A stretch of DNA of 64,000 nt from Dolomitihabitans soli (lineage in GTDB: Bacteria; Actinomycetota; Actinomycetes; Streptosporangiales; Streptosporangiaceae), in assembly GCF_022213955.1 (NCBI RefSeq), contig NZ_JAKNTW010000039.1:1-64000 (forward strand). Direction: 5' to 3'. Shown in pieces: positions 25,110-33,061 of this stretch. The notes beneath the pieces are model-generated. The model saw nothing but the letters and a program-made list of their open reading frames with translations. It did no database searches and was not told the DNA's origin. A program made the translations under genes and the position numbers. Within the stretch, counting starts at the first letter, position 1; each line of letters opens with the position of its first letter.

Positions 25110-26198
25110 TCACCGCTGCGGGCGCCATCCCGTGGCGCCCGCAGCGGCAGGACCAGGCTCAGCCCGCCCCGCCCCCACCGGAGCAGGAAAGGACCTTGCA
25201 AGTTCCGAGACACTATGTCCGGCGCCTGGCCACGAGCGTGCGCCGCCTTCGTCGCGGCCGAAGGATCGCCGGTAGGCGGCGGGGGTGGTGCGCACCAGGG
25301 AGTGGAAGCGCCTGCGGAGGTTGGCGGCCGAGGACAGCCCGACCCTGGTCGCTATCGTCTCCACGGGGAGATCCGTCTCCTCCAGAAAGGCCTGGGCCGC
25401 CGTGACGCGCTGCTGGAGCAGCCATCGGCCAGGGCTGACGCCGAGTTGGTCGGCGAACCTGCGAGCGAGCGTCCGCGGCGAGATCTTGGCCCGTGCGGCG
25501 AGGTCGTCGATGGTGAGGGGTTCGTGCAGCCGTTCGGTCGCCCAGTCGAGGACCGGGGCCAGCGACTGCGGCAGGCGGTCGGCGGGGGCCGGGGTGGCGT
25601 ACTGCAGTTGCCCGCCCTCGCGATGCGGCGGCATGACCATGTGCCGGGCGATCTGCGCGGCGTAGGCGGCGCCGTAGTCGGCGCGGGCCAGGTGCAGGCA
25701 CAGGTCGATGCCGGCGGCGGTGCCGGCGCTGGTGGCGATGTCGCCCAGGTCGATGTACAGCGTGTCGGGCTCGACCCGCACGTCGGGGAAACGGGCCGCG
25801 AGCTCGCCGGCCATCCTCCAATGGGTGGTCGCCCTACGGTGATCCAGCAACCCGGCCCGGGCCAGCAGGAAGGCGCCGGAGCAGATCGCGACGATGCGGG
25901 CGCCGCGACGATGGGCTTGCCTCACCGCGTCGATCACGGTGGGCGAGGCGGCCTCCTGGCGGCGTTGCCAGCCGGGGATCACCACCGTGTCCGCCGCCTC
26001 CAGGGCCGCCAGGCCCTCGCTCACCACCATGTCGTAGCCCGCCAGGGTGGGCACGGCTCCCGGACGCTCGGTGCACACCCCGAATTCGTAGCGGGCGGGC
26101 AGGCCGACGCGGCGCACGCCGAAGACCTCGGCGGCGCACGCCAACTCGAACGTGGCCTGCGGCGGCAGGATCAGTGCGACCACCCGATGAACGCTCAT
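25110..26198 (-). CDS. GlxA-type AraC-family regulator with DJ-1/PfpI domain
   Basis: 362 aa. Residues 1-190 form a class I glutamine-amidotransferase-like (DJ-1/PfpI) sensor with the nucleophile-elbow cysteine in VAICSGAFLLARAGLLD. Residues about 215-320 carry two AraC helix-turn-helix motifs (TIDDLAARAKISPRTLARRFADQLGVSPGRWLLQQRV and VETIATRVGLSSAANLRRRFH). The Pro/Gly/Ala-rich C-terminal tail is unusual and may be poorly conserved. It is divergent from a small cupin gene, which is the most likely target. Confidence 0.92.
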   Translation of the reverse strand: MSVHRVVALILPPQATFELACAAEVFGVRRVGLPARYEFGVCTERPGAVPTLAGYDMVVSEGLAALEAADTVVIPGWQRRQEAASPTVIDAVRQAHRRGARIVAICSGAFLLARAGLLDHRRATTHWRMAGELAARFPDVRVEPDTLYIDLGDIATSAGTAAGIDLCLHLARADYGAAYAAQIARHMVMPPHREGGQLQYATPAPADRLPQSLAPVLDWATERLHEPLTIDDLAARAKISPRTLARRFADQLGVSPGRWLLQQRVTAAQAFLEETDLPVETIATRVGLSSAANLRRRFHSLVRTTPAAYRRSFGRDEGGARSWPGAGHSVSELARSFPAPVGAGRAEPGPAAAGATGWRPQR

Positions 26199-26269
26199 GG
26201 CAGAAAAGTACCTGTAGGCGTCAATCCAGACACTGGCCCGGAACGTGCACCCGCATCGACGATGGGGTC

Positions 26270-26593
26270 ATGACGCAAGATTCGAGTGACGTCCAGATGC
26301 TGCAGGTCGACGAGGTCGAACCCGTTGAGGTCGTCCCCGGGATCATCCGGCGGCGCCTGCCGGCCACCGAGTGGGCCCGCGGCTGGATGTACGACTTCGC
26401 TCCGGGAACCGAATGGCCCGAGGTGGACGTGCATGAGGGCGAGGAACGTTACTACGTGGTGTCGGGCGAGTTCATCGACCGGGGGCAGCGGCTCGGTCCG
26501 GGCAGTTATGTCGTGTTCGCGCCGGGCAGCGCGCACCGCCCGCGTACGGAGACCGGCGCGCGCATGCTGGGCATCAGCATCCTCAGCAGATAG
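26270..26593 (+). CDS. Small cupin-domain protein
   Basis: 107 aa from ATG 26270 (MTQDSSDVQMLQVDEV), a single cupin barrel: FAPGTEWPEVDVHEGEERYYVVSGEF carries the metal-site residues (His and two Glu) and GSYVVFAPGSAHRPRT the second motif with His. ChrR-like or anti-sigma-like cupins and small oxygenases share this fold; the activity is unknown. It is divergently transcribed from the GlxA-type regulator over 71 bp. Confidence 0.82.
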   Translation: MTQDSSDVQMLQVDEVEPVEVVPGIIRRRLPATEWARGWMYDFAPGTEWPEVDVHEGEERYYVVSGEFIDRGQRLGPGSYVVFAPGSAHRPRTETGARMLGISILSR

Positions 26594-26820
26594 CCGGTTC
26601 GCCGTGGCGCGCCGGCCGGAGGGCACCCGCGCGGGCGGCGGCGAGCGTGACCCGCGCCGCCTGCTCGGCGGCCGCGTCATCGACCGGCTCGGCGGTGATG
26701 AGCAGGCGCAGGCGACGTGTCGCGAATGGACGAACAGGTGAAGGTGGATCGGCGCGGCGAGGGTCTTGAGAGGTTCGGCGGGGTCGCCGGACGGAACAGG
26801 GTGATCTCCGAGTGACGGGG
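26583..26820 (-). pseudogene. Frameshifted gene relic
   Basis: Translating the minus strand, three consecutive frames each carry the high third-position GC of real genes: HSEITLFRPATPPNL, then GDPAEPLKTLAAPIHLHLFVHS, then RLRLLITAEPVDDAAAEQAA up to the stop at 26583. This reads as one gene broken by two small indels. The family is not recognised. Its end overlaps the cupin stop codon. It may be the tail of the same decayed gene as the small frame at 26821. Confidence 0.35.
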
Positions 26821-27015
26821 TCAGTCCCAGTCGTGACCCCGGCCGACGGCGAGTTCGGCCTCGATCCGTTCCAGGTCGTCGAGGATGCCGTAGAAACCAC
26901 GGGTGTCGACGCGATGCCGTACAAGATCGCGAGTGGTGGCCCGGCGGACGTGTTCAGCCAGGTCATCGTCCTCTGGGAGGAGGATGGGATGCGTGTGGGA
27001 CGAGTGTCCAGTCAT
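26821..27015 (-). CDS. Small hypothetical protein
   Basis: 64 aa from ATG 27015, weak ribosome site (AAGGCG). Charged, helical: LPEDDDLAEHVRRATTRDLV, GFYGILDDLERIEAELAVG, ending GHDWD. Codons are G/C-ending, which supports translation, unlike the opposite frame. Not recognised. It is followed directly by a frameshifted relic, so it may be the surviving 5' part of a larger gene. The stretch 27016-27190 shows nothing else. Confidence 0.45.
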   Translation of the reverse strand: MTGHSSHTHPILLPEDDDLAEHVRRATTRDLVRHRVDTRGFYGILDDLERIEAELAVGRGHDWD

Positions 27016-27190
27016 GTCGGCGCCTTGCTCTTGAATGGCCTGTGCAAGAGGGTTGGTCTGTTAATAACGACGCACGGGTGACATGTGTGGTTGACGAAAT
27101 CGGTGATGCTGCACCAGATTGTGATATGGGACGACGGCTTACCAGTTGATCTCCCCCACCCGCCATGATCGATTCCGGCACACTGTCGGC

Positions 27191-27781
27191 ATGACGATCA
27201 CCCCCGAGGTTGTCCCCCAGCAGCGGCTCGCCGCCAGGCGGCACCGCTTGGCCGCCTCTCTGATCGACGGCCTGATCTATGCGGTCGCCGCCGCCGTGGT
27301 CTACGCGCCGTTCCCCGACGAGGCCGGCACCGTCCCCGCGGACCTGTCGTCCACCGAGGTCTTGCTCAATCCCTATGCCGGCGACCCGTACTGGTGGATC
27401 CAGATCCTCATCAGCGCGATGTTCTTCGCCTACTACTGGGTCCAGCACGCGGTGTGGGGACAGACGGTAGGCAAACGGCTCTGCGGGCTGATGGTCGTCT
27501 CGAAGACGGGAGAGAAGCCGGGATGGGGCGGCGCGGCGGTTCGCGCGCTCGTCTACCCCGCGAGCAGCGCCCTGCCCTTCGCGGGGCCGGTGTTCACCCT
27601 GGTGACCATGCTGTGGATCTTCTTCGACCCCCGCAAGCGCTGCCTGCACGACCTGATCGCGGGCACCGTGGTGATCGACACCAGGGAGCACCGCACCTCG
27701 TCCGGCCTGCTGTTCGGCCTCGGGCTCCTGATCGCCGGCACCGTCCTGCTGGTCCTGCTCTCCGTACTGCTCGCCCGCTGA
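27191..27781 (+). CDS. RDD-family membrane protein
   Basis: 196 aa from ATG 27191 (MTITPEVVPQQRLAAR). The RDD pattern is present in RRHRLAASLIDGLIYAVAAAVV, AYYWVQHAVWGQTVGKRLCGLMVVSKTG and FDPRKRCLHDLIAGTVVID. Three core helices plus a C-terminal one (LLFGLGLLIAGTVLLVLLSVLL). The role is unknown; some RDD proteins transport ions. It is a single gene converging on the TetR gene. Confidence 0.85.
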   Translation: MTITPEVVPQQRLAARRHRLAASLIDGLIYAVAAAVVYAPFPDEAGTVPADLSSTEVLLNPYAGDPYWWIQILISAMFFAYYWVQHAVWGQTVGKRLCGLMVVSKTGEKPGWGGAAVRALVYPASSALPFAGPVFTLVTMLWIFFDPRKRCLHDLIAGTVVIDTREHRTSSGLLFGLGLLIAGTVLLVLLSVLLAR

Positions 27782-27852
27782 CGACCACGATGCCGCCGCT
27801 CTGCGGCCGGCCCAGCGTCATCTAACCGGTCGACAGATGCACACCTTGACGG

Positions 27853-28428
27853 TCAGTCGCGGCCGAGTAGCGCCGTGGCCATCTGCTGGATGGAACGGGT
27901 GAAGCGGCGGGGGTCGTCGGACGGTGTCAGGCGGCGGATCAGGCCGCCGTCGAAGACGGCGAGCAAGGCGTGGGCCAGGAAGTCGGCGTCCAGATCGGGG
28001 CGTTCGTCGGCGAGCAGGGTGCTGAGGTGGCGGTGCCAGAACTGGTAGCTGGGGTCGCTGTACTTGTCCTCGGCGCAGGCTTGCTCGTGCGCGAACAACA
28101 GGACGGCGTTGCGTTCGGCGATCTCGCCGAGCCCGTCGAGGAAGGCGAGCAGTCGCTGCCGGGTGGGCGCACCGGGCCCGAGGGGCGGGGCGCCGTGCGT
28201 GACCGCGTCGCGCAGTTCGCGGGACCGCTCCTCCAGCAGGGCCTGCAGCAGTCCGGCGCGGTTGCCGAATCGGCGGAAAACAGTGCCCTGCCCGACCCCG
28301 GCAAGGGCGGCGACGCGATCGAGTGACACGTAGTCGCCGCCGCCTTCGGTCAGGAGTTGCTCGGTCGCGCGGAGCACCGCACGGCGATTGCGGACCGCGT
28401 CGGCGCGTTCGGTGCGCTGTTCCGCCAT
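27853..28428 (-). CDS. TetR-family transcriptional regulator
   Basis: 191 aa from ATG 28428, with GGAAGGG eight bases upstream. N-terminal helix-turn-helix: RRAVLRATEQLLTEGGGDYVSLDRVAALAGVGQGTVFRRFGNRAGLLQALLEE. The C-terminal ligand domain resembles the SACE_7040/KstR-like group. It is divergent from a quinone-oxidoreductase-like gene over 105 bp holding two similar inverted repeats, so it almost certainly represses both itself and that gene. Confidence 0.92.
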   Translation of the reverse strand: MAEQRTERADAVRNRRAVLRATEQLLTEGGGDYVSLDRVAALAGVGQGTVFRRFGNRAGLLQALLEERSRELRDAVTHGAPPLGPGAPTRQRLLAFLDGLGEIAERNAVLLFAHEQACAEDKYSDPSYQFWHRHLSTLLADERPDLDADFLAHALLAVFDGGLIRRLTPSDDPRRFTRSIQQMATALLGRD

Positions 28429-28450
28429 CGCGAGCACCCTTCCACTAGAA

Positions 28451-28467
28451 ACGGAGTGTTAGTCCGT
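28451..28467. promoter_or_regulatory. TetR operator 1 (ACGGA-n7-TCCGT)
   Basis: ACGGAGTGTTAGTCCGT, 5-bp perfect arms with a 7-bp spacer, 23 bp upstream of the tetR start. A second copy lies 36 bp away centre to centre. Confidence 0.7.
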
Positions 28468-28486
28468 ATATGCTACCATCCGTCAA

Positions 28487-28503
28487 ACGGAGTATCAGTC
28501 CGC
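28487..28503. promoter_or_regulatory. TetR operator 2 (ACGGA-n7-TCCGC)
   Basis: ACGGAGTATCAGTCCGC, matching operator 1 at 13 of 17 positions, 31 bp upstream of the oxidoreductase start. Both sites are preceded by AA and have AG-rich spacers, consistent with one protein. Confidence 0.7.
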
Positions 28504-28533
28504 TTTGTCGTCCTTTCCATGGAGGTGCATTTG

Positions 28534-29460
28534 ATGGACATGCGTGCGCTCGTCGTTGATCTCGACGTCCCCGGTTCCCTTCGTCTGGGTACGGCTGCCG
28601 AGCCCCAGCCTGCGCCGCATCAGCTCGTGCTCGATGTCCGGCACATCTCGCTCAACCGTGGCGAGGTGGCGTTCGCCGGCAGCCGACCTTCGGGGACCGT
28701 GCACGGCTACGACGCCTCCGGTGTCGTCGTGCACGCCGCGGCGGACGGTACCGGACCGGCCGTAGGCGCCAGAGTCGCGGCGTTCGGTGCCGGCGCCTGG
28801 GCAGAGCGGATGGCTGTGGACACCACCGCGGTGGCCGAAGTCCCGAGCCGGGTCGACCTCGCCGATGCCGCCGCACTGCCGATGGCCGGTATCACCGCGC
28901 TACGCACGTTGCGCTCCCGGTCCATCTTGGGCAGGCGGGTGCTGATCACCGGCGCGGCCGGCGGCGTCGGCCGTTACGCAGTCCAGCTGGCAGCGCTGGG
29001 CGGCGCCCACGTGATCGCATCGGTGGGGTCGGCGGCCCGCGCCGACGGCTTGGTCAAGCTGGGCGCCCATGAGGTGGTGGTCGGCCTGGACGGCATCGAC
29101 CAGCCGGTCGACCTCATCCTCGACAACGTGGGCGGACCGCAGTTGGCCGCCGCCTGGGAACTCCTCGCACCGGGTGGTGGCGTGCAGAACATCGGCTGGG
29201 CGTCCGGCGAGCCGGCGGTGTTCGCGCCGTACTCGCTGTTCTCCATCGGCCCCGCCAAGACGATGAGCACGTTCGGCGACGTCCACGAGGTCGGGCCAGA
29301 CCTCGGCACCCTGCTCACGTTCGTCGCGGCCGGCCGGCTTTCACCGGAGGTCGACTGGCGCGGGTCCTGGGAGCGTGTCGCTGAGGCCGCCCAAGCGTTG
29401 CTCGACCGACGGATCGCGGGCAAGGCGGTCCTGGACGTGGAGCCGGCGGTGGCCGACTGA
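28534..29460 (+). CDS. Quinone oxidoreductase-like MDR alcohol dehydrogenase
   Basis: 308 aa from ATG 28534 with GGAGG eight bases upstream. The medium-chain dehydrogenase fold is clear: HISLNRGEV in the GroES-like domain, AALPMAGITALRTLR, and the nucleotide-binding ITGAAGGVGRYAVQLAALGGAHVIA. Catalytic and structural zinc-binding cysteines are absent, as in the QOR group that reduces quinones or enones with NADPH. Its expression should follow the divergent TetR repressor, whose ligand may be an electrophile the enzyme detoxifies (inference). Confidence 0.9.
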   Translation: MDMRALVVDLDVPGSLRLGTAAEPQPAPHQLVLDVRHISLNRGEVAFAGSRPSGTVHGYDASGVVVHAAADGTGPAVGARVAAFGAGAWAERMAVDTTAVAEVPSRVDLADAAALPMAGITALRTLRSRSILGRRVLITGAAGGVGRYAVQLAALGGAHVIASVGSAARADGLVKLGAHEVVVGLDGIDQPVDLILDNVGGPQLAAAWELLAPGGGVQNIGWASGEPAVFAPYSLFSIGPAKTMSTFGDVHEVGPDLGTLLTFVAAGRLSPEVDWRGSWERVAEAAQALLDRRIAGKAVLDVEPAVAD

Positions 29461-29535
29461 ATCCCCGTTCTCATGTCCCAGCTTCTATCGAACCCTTGAC
29501 ACACCAACCGGAGCCTTGGCTACCCGGCATCAGGG

Positions 29536-30282
29536 CTAGCCGATGAGGGCTCGGTCGATGCCCTCCCGCATGAAGGTCCTGGCCAGCCCGGCCCGCCGTA
29601 CCTTCCAGAGCGGGGAGCGCCGGGTGCGCCTGCCGTACCGGCGGTCGTGGATGTCGCGGACCACGTCGGCGGGGGCGCCCAGCTGGATCAGTACGGCGAG
29701 GGCCTCGCGTTTGGAGATCATTCCGCCGCCGCGCAGGGTGACCGTGGCGCGGGCCAGGGTGAGCAGGCCGCTGTCGACCCACGCGTCGCGCAGCCAGGGC
29801 CGGCTGCGTCCGGCCACCCGCCGCCAGTAGGTGTCGAGTTCGTCGCTGATGAAGGTGGTGAGCTCGTCCTCGGTGACCGGCGGGACCATGCCGGCGGGCT
29901 CGGGCCCGTAGAGGGCCACGCCGTCGACGAGCAGTTCGCGGCGGTTCACCGGCGAGATGGGGCGGCGAAACAGCTCCTCGAAGGCCCAGGTGTCATGCTC
30001 CTCGCCGGGGTCGCGCAGGAGCCGGCGCTCGACGTAGGAGCAGTGCAGCTTGCGGGCCACCGGGAAGTCCTTGATCAGGCGGCGGTGCAGGCGCTCCAGC
30101 TCGCGCCGCTGCCCGGAGTCCATCTCCTCGGCGATGATCGCCACCAGGTCGAAGTCACTGCGCCCGAGCTGGAAGTCGCCCGCCGCCAGCGACCCGTGGA
30201 CCCAGACGGCGACCAGCGGCAACGCACGGCGCACGTCACCCACGAACCGTTCAAGCAGCGCAGCGGCCTCCTCGTCTGACAC
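29536..30282 (-). CDS. Aminoglycoside adenylyltransferase-like nucleotidyltransferase
   Basis: 248 aa. The nucleotidyltransferase motif VHGSLAAGDFQLGRSDFDLVAII (residue about 28; GS-x8-SDxD) binds Mg-NTP. The C-terminal helical domain (FISDELDTYWRRV, LTLARATVTLRGGGMISKREAL) resembles AadA and related DUF4111 proteins. AadA adenylates streptomycin/spectinomycin; this protein is too divergent by eye to assign a substrate. It is divergent from the VOC gene over a short promoter region with a palindrome. Confidence 0.78.
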   Translation of the reverse strand: MSDEEAAALLERFVGDVRRALPLVAVWVHGSLAAGDFQLGRSDFDLVAIIAEEMDSGQRRELERLHRRLIKDFPVARKLHCSYVERRLLRDPGEEHDTWAFEELFRRPISPVNRRELLVDGVALYGPEPAGMVPPVTEDELTTFISDELDTYWRRVAGRSRPWLRDAWVDSGLLTLARATVTLRGGGMISKREALAVLIQLGAPADVVRDIHDRRYGRRTRRSPLWKVRRAGLARTFMREGIDRALIG

Positions 30283-30321
30283 GTGTTCGACTATCCCATG
30301 ATCGAGCCGGGTGGCGCAGAA

Positions 30322-30336
30322 TAGAATTACATTCTA
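30322..30336. promoter_or_regulatory. 15-bp palindromic operator
   Basis: TAGAAT-TAC-ATTCTA, perfect, in the AT-rich intergenic region between the nucleotidyltransferase gene (start 30282) and the VOC gene (start 30380). The TetR regulator encoded second in the VOC operon is the likely binder, giving autoregulation. Confidence 0.65.
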
Positions 30337-30379
30337 AAATTTGTTAGGCTGCCGCCGGAACACCGAGAGGAACCAGCCC

Positions 30380-30892
30380 GTGCAACTGCCCTCCGACCTC
30401 GGCATCGACGCGGTCTTCGACCATACGGCGGTGGCCGCGCCACGCATCAGGGACCTGCTGCCGATCTACCGTGACCTGCTCGGCGGCAGCTACCTCGGCG
30501 GCGGCGACAACACCCGCAGCGGTTACCGGACCCTCCAGCTCCGCTACCCGAACGGCGGGAAGGTCGAACTGATGGAGCCACTGGCCGGCTCCACGTTCTT
30601 CGACTCCTTCTTCGAGCTGTCCCGCGGCCGGGGCGGCGTCCACCACCTGAACTTCCACGTCACCGACATCCACGCCGCCGTCGCCCGGCTGACCGAGCTC
30701 GGCTACCGGCTGCACGGGCTCAACCTGTCCGAGCCCCGCTGGCGCGACGTGTTCCTGCACCCCAAGGAGGCGTACGGCGTGCTGATCCAGCTCGCCCAGC
30801 CGGGTGGCCCACGTCCACCTGAGGACAATCCCACCCTTGATGAGCTCCTCGCGGGTCGTGGAAGGCGTGGCAACGGCATTCCGAGCCCCTGA
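30380..30892 (+). CDS. VOC-family (glyoxalase/methylmalonyl-CoA epimerase-like) protein
   Basis: 170 aa from GTG 30380, with GAGAGGA upstream. Two vicinal-oxygen-chelate half-domains: VFDHTAVAAPRIRDLLPIYRDLLGG with the first metal His, and RGGVHHLNFHVTDIHAAVARLTELGYRLHG with further His; ELMEPL and VLIQLAQP supply glutamate/Gln positions. The first half resembles methylmalonyl-CoA epimerase. A role in lactone or aromatic metabolism is equally possible. It is in one unit with the TetR gene 20 bp downstream. Confidence 0.85.
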   Translation: MQLPSDLGIDAVFDHTAVAAPRIRDLLPIYRDLLGGSYLGGGDNTRSGYRTLQLRYPNGGKVELMEPLAGSTFFDSFFELSRGRGGVHHLNFHVTDIHAAVARLTELGYRLHGLNLSEPRWRDVFLHPKEAYGVLIQLAQPGGPRPPEDNPTLDELLAGRGRRGNGIPSP

Positions 30893-30912
30893 CGAGTCCT
30901 AGATTGGCTTCC

Positions 30913-31521
30913 ATGGCACGCAGTTCGAGCGGCAAGAGCGGCTCCTGGGAGTGGAGCCGCACGGCCCAGACGCGCAGCGGGATGCTCCAGGCCGCCAGGG
31001 AGGTCTTCGCCGAGCACGGCTTCGCCGAGGCCAGCGTGGCCGACGTTGTCGAGCGCGCCGGATCCAGCGTGGGCAGCCTCTACCACCACTTCGGCGGCAA
31101 GACCGAACTGTTCCTCACCCTGTACGAGGAGCACCAGGCCGCCCATGAGGAGGCGGCGGCCTCCTCGGTCGCCCTGGCCAGGCAGGCGGGGCAACGCGAC
31201 CCGCTGGAGCTGTTCATCGTCGGCGCCCGCGCGTTCCTTGAGAGCTCGTGGGAGCGCCGTGACCTGGTGCGCCTGTTCATGGACGGCGACGGCCCGCCGG
31301 GTTTCGAGCTGATGCGCCGTACCCGTGGCCGCGACTGGGTGCGGCAGAACACCATCCTGCTCGGGGTCGGCGACGACCCCATGGACCGGCTCACCGTCGC
31401 CGTGCTGACGACCGTGATCGGCGAGGCGGGGCGTGAGGTGGCCACCTCCGAGAGCCGCGAGGAGGCCGCCGAGGTCGTCGCCGCGGCCATCGAGATCATC
31501 CGCCGGTTCAACACGCCCTAG
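30913..31521 (+). CDS. TetR-family transcriptional regulator
   Basis: 202 aa from ATG 30913 (MARSSSGKSGSWEWSR); TTG 30904 is possible. The helix-turn-helix is RSGMLQAAREVFAEHGFAEASVADVVERAGSSVGSLYHHFGGKTELFLTLYEEH. It is second gene of the VOC operon. The promoter palindrome at 30322 is the expected operator. Confidence 0.92.
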   Translation: MARSSSGKSGSWEWSRTAQTRSGMLQAAREVFAEHGFAEASVADVVERAGSSVGSLYHHFGGKTELFLTLYEEHQAAHEEAAASSVALARQAGQRDPLELFIVGARAFLESSWERRDLVRLFMDGDGPPGFELMRRTRGRDWVRQNTILLGVGDDPMDRLTVAVLTTVIGEAGREVATSESREEAAEVVAAAIEIIRRFNTP

Positions 31522-31528
31522 AAGACTC

Positions 31529-31619
31529 CTGAAGATCTTGCGCCCGGCTCGTCACGCATTGCCCCGATTGATATCGCAACAATCCAGGGCAAGACGGGCG
31601 GAGCAAGCAAGATCTTCAG
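31529..31619. repeat. 91-bp nested imperfect palindrome (hairpin or MITE-like)
   Basis: Outer 13-bp perfect arms CTGAAGATCTTGC (31529-31541) and GCAAGATCTTCAG (31607-31619). Moving inward, further complementary blocks occur in order (GCCCG/CGGGC, TTGCCC/GGGCAA, GATTG/CAATC) around an AT-rich loop. The whole element can fold as one long interrupted hairpin. It starts 7 bp after the TetR stop. It may be a terminator, a structured RNA, or a small non-autonomous mobile element; no target-site duplication is obvious. Confidence 0.6.
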
Positions 31620-31799
31620 CGGCGTTCCCGTCGCCGGGGCCCAAAAGCCTCGACGATCATGACTCCTGGAGCCGGTGAACGTTACCGGACACCGCGCCGG
31701 CGAACTTCGGGACGAACACCGAGTGCGCGCCCAGGATGGAGGCGACGCCACGACCCGGGTCCTTCTGAGCCGAGAAGCTGACCCAGATCACATACGCTC

Positions 31800-31828
31800 T
31801 TGACAGCGGGTTACTCGCGAGTAAACAT
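31800..31828 (+). promoter_or_regulatory. Lipase promoter with an internal 14-bp palindromic operator
   Basis: TTGACA (31800-31805), 17-bp spacer, then AAACAT as a weak -10. Inside the spacer lies TTACTCGCGAGTAA (31811-31824), a perfect palindrome placed to block RNA polymerase. It is 55 bp upstream of the lipase ATG. The shape suits a TetR-type repressor of lipid or fatty-acid genes; the regulator is unknown. Confidence 0.65.
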
Positions 31829-31882
31829 CAGCTCACGGCGCCGTCCCCTTCTTCGTGTGATCTCCTACAGGAGGCCGGCCAC

Positions 31883-33037
31883 ATGGGCTTACGTGTGCGC
31901 GTGAGCATTGCCTTCGCCGCCATGGCGACCCTGATCCTCTCCCTCGCCCCCCTGAGCACCCCGGTCCACGCCGCGACAGCCGGCGACGTGCTGACCGCCC
32001 AGCCCGTCAGCGTCTACCTCGCCCCCGGCCAGCTCCTCAAGGTGCCGGCCAGAGCCTGGAAGATCCTCTACCACTCCACCTCCGCGACCGGCGCGGCGAA
32101 CCAGGTGTCCGGCACGCTGCTGGTGCCGAAGGCCGGCTACTCGGGCACCCGCCCCATCGTCGGCTACGCCGTCGGCACCCACGGCCTGGGCGACCAGTGC
32201 GCGCCGTCGGCCAAGATGCAGCAGGGCACCGACGCCGAACTGGCCCTGGTCAGCCTGATGCTGGTCCGCGGCTGGGCAGTGGTCGTCACCGACTACGAAG
32301 GGCTCGGCACACCGGGCGACCACACCTACATGGCCGGCGTCTCGCAGGGCCATGCCGTACTCGACTCCATCCGCGCGGCCACCCGGGTGCCGGGCTCGGG
32401 CCTGGCCACTGGTGGGCCGGTCGGGGTGCTCGGCTACTCCCAGGGCGGCTCGTCCGCCGGCTGGGCGGCCCAGCTCCAGCCCGGCTACGCGCCCGAGCTG
32501 AAACTGCGCGGCGTCGCGGCGGGCGGTGTGCCCGCCGACCTCCAGCGGGTCGCCGACAACCTCGACGGCTCGTCCAACTTCGGCCTCGCCGCCGCGGCGG
32601 GCGTGGGCCTGGACGCCGCGTACGGCGAGCTGAACCTCGACGGTCACCTCACCGCCGAGGGCCGGGCGCTGTTCGCGGACGCACGAGACGACTGCACCGA
32701 CGAGATCGGGTCCAAGCTGGCCGGGCGCACCCTCGACGAGCTGACCACCTCCGACGTGCTGAACCTCCCCGACTGGCAGGCGCGCCTGGCGGAGAACCGG
32801 CTCGGCGCGACCCGCCCGCAGATGCCCGTCTACCTCTACCACGCCAAGGGCGACGAGATCATCCCGATGGCCATCGGCAACACCCTGCGCCGCGAATGGT
32901 GTGACAAGGGCGCCCGGGTGCTGTGGACCGGCCTGCCCGCGCCGAACCACGTGCTGGGCGCGGTCGAGGGCGCGCCGGTCGCGATCCAGTGGCTCGCCAA
33001 CCGGTTCTTCGGCCTGCCCGCGCTGAGCAACTGCTGA
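31883..33037 (+). CDS. Secreted lipase (secretory lipase / LIP family alpha-beta hydrolase)
   Basis: 384 aa from ATG 31883, AGGAGG upstream. The signal peptide (VSIAFAAMATLILSLAPLS, ending VHAAT) is followed by an alpha/beta-hydrolase of the fungal-type secretory lipase family: SGTLLVPKAGYSGTRPIVGYAVGTHGLGDQCAPS, VVTDYEGLGTPGDHTYM, the nucleophile elbow GYSQGG, acid in YHAKGDEIIPM and His in APNHVLGA. It hydrolyses lipid or ester substrates outside the cell. Expression is probably controlled through the palindrome in its promoter. Confidence 0.92.
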   Translation: MGLRVRVSIAFAAMATLILSLAPLSTPVHAATAGDVLTAQPVSVYLAPGQLLKVPARAWKILYHSTSATGAANQVSGTLLVPKAGYSGTRPIVGYAVGTHGLGDQCAPSAKMQQGTDAELALVSLMLVRGWAVVVTDYEGLGTPGDHTYMAGVSQGHAVLDSIRAATRVPGSGLATGGPVGVLGYSQGGSSAGWAAQLQPGYAPELKLRGVAAGGVPADLQRVADNLDGSSNFGLAAAAGVGLDAAYGELNLDGHLTAEGRALFADARDDCTDEIGSKLAGRTLDELTTSDVLNLPDWQARLAENRLGATRPQMPVYLYHAKGDEIIPMAIGNTLRREWCDKGARVLWTGLPAPNHVLGAVEGAPVAIQWLANRFFGLPALSNC

Positions 33038-33061
33038 TTCGCTGGGTCTACCATCGGTCGA

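Noticed and set aside
26812-27081. 89-codon plus-strand frame
   Set aside because: Its codon bias is worse than that of the opposite 64-aa frame, and no ribosome site precedes it.
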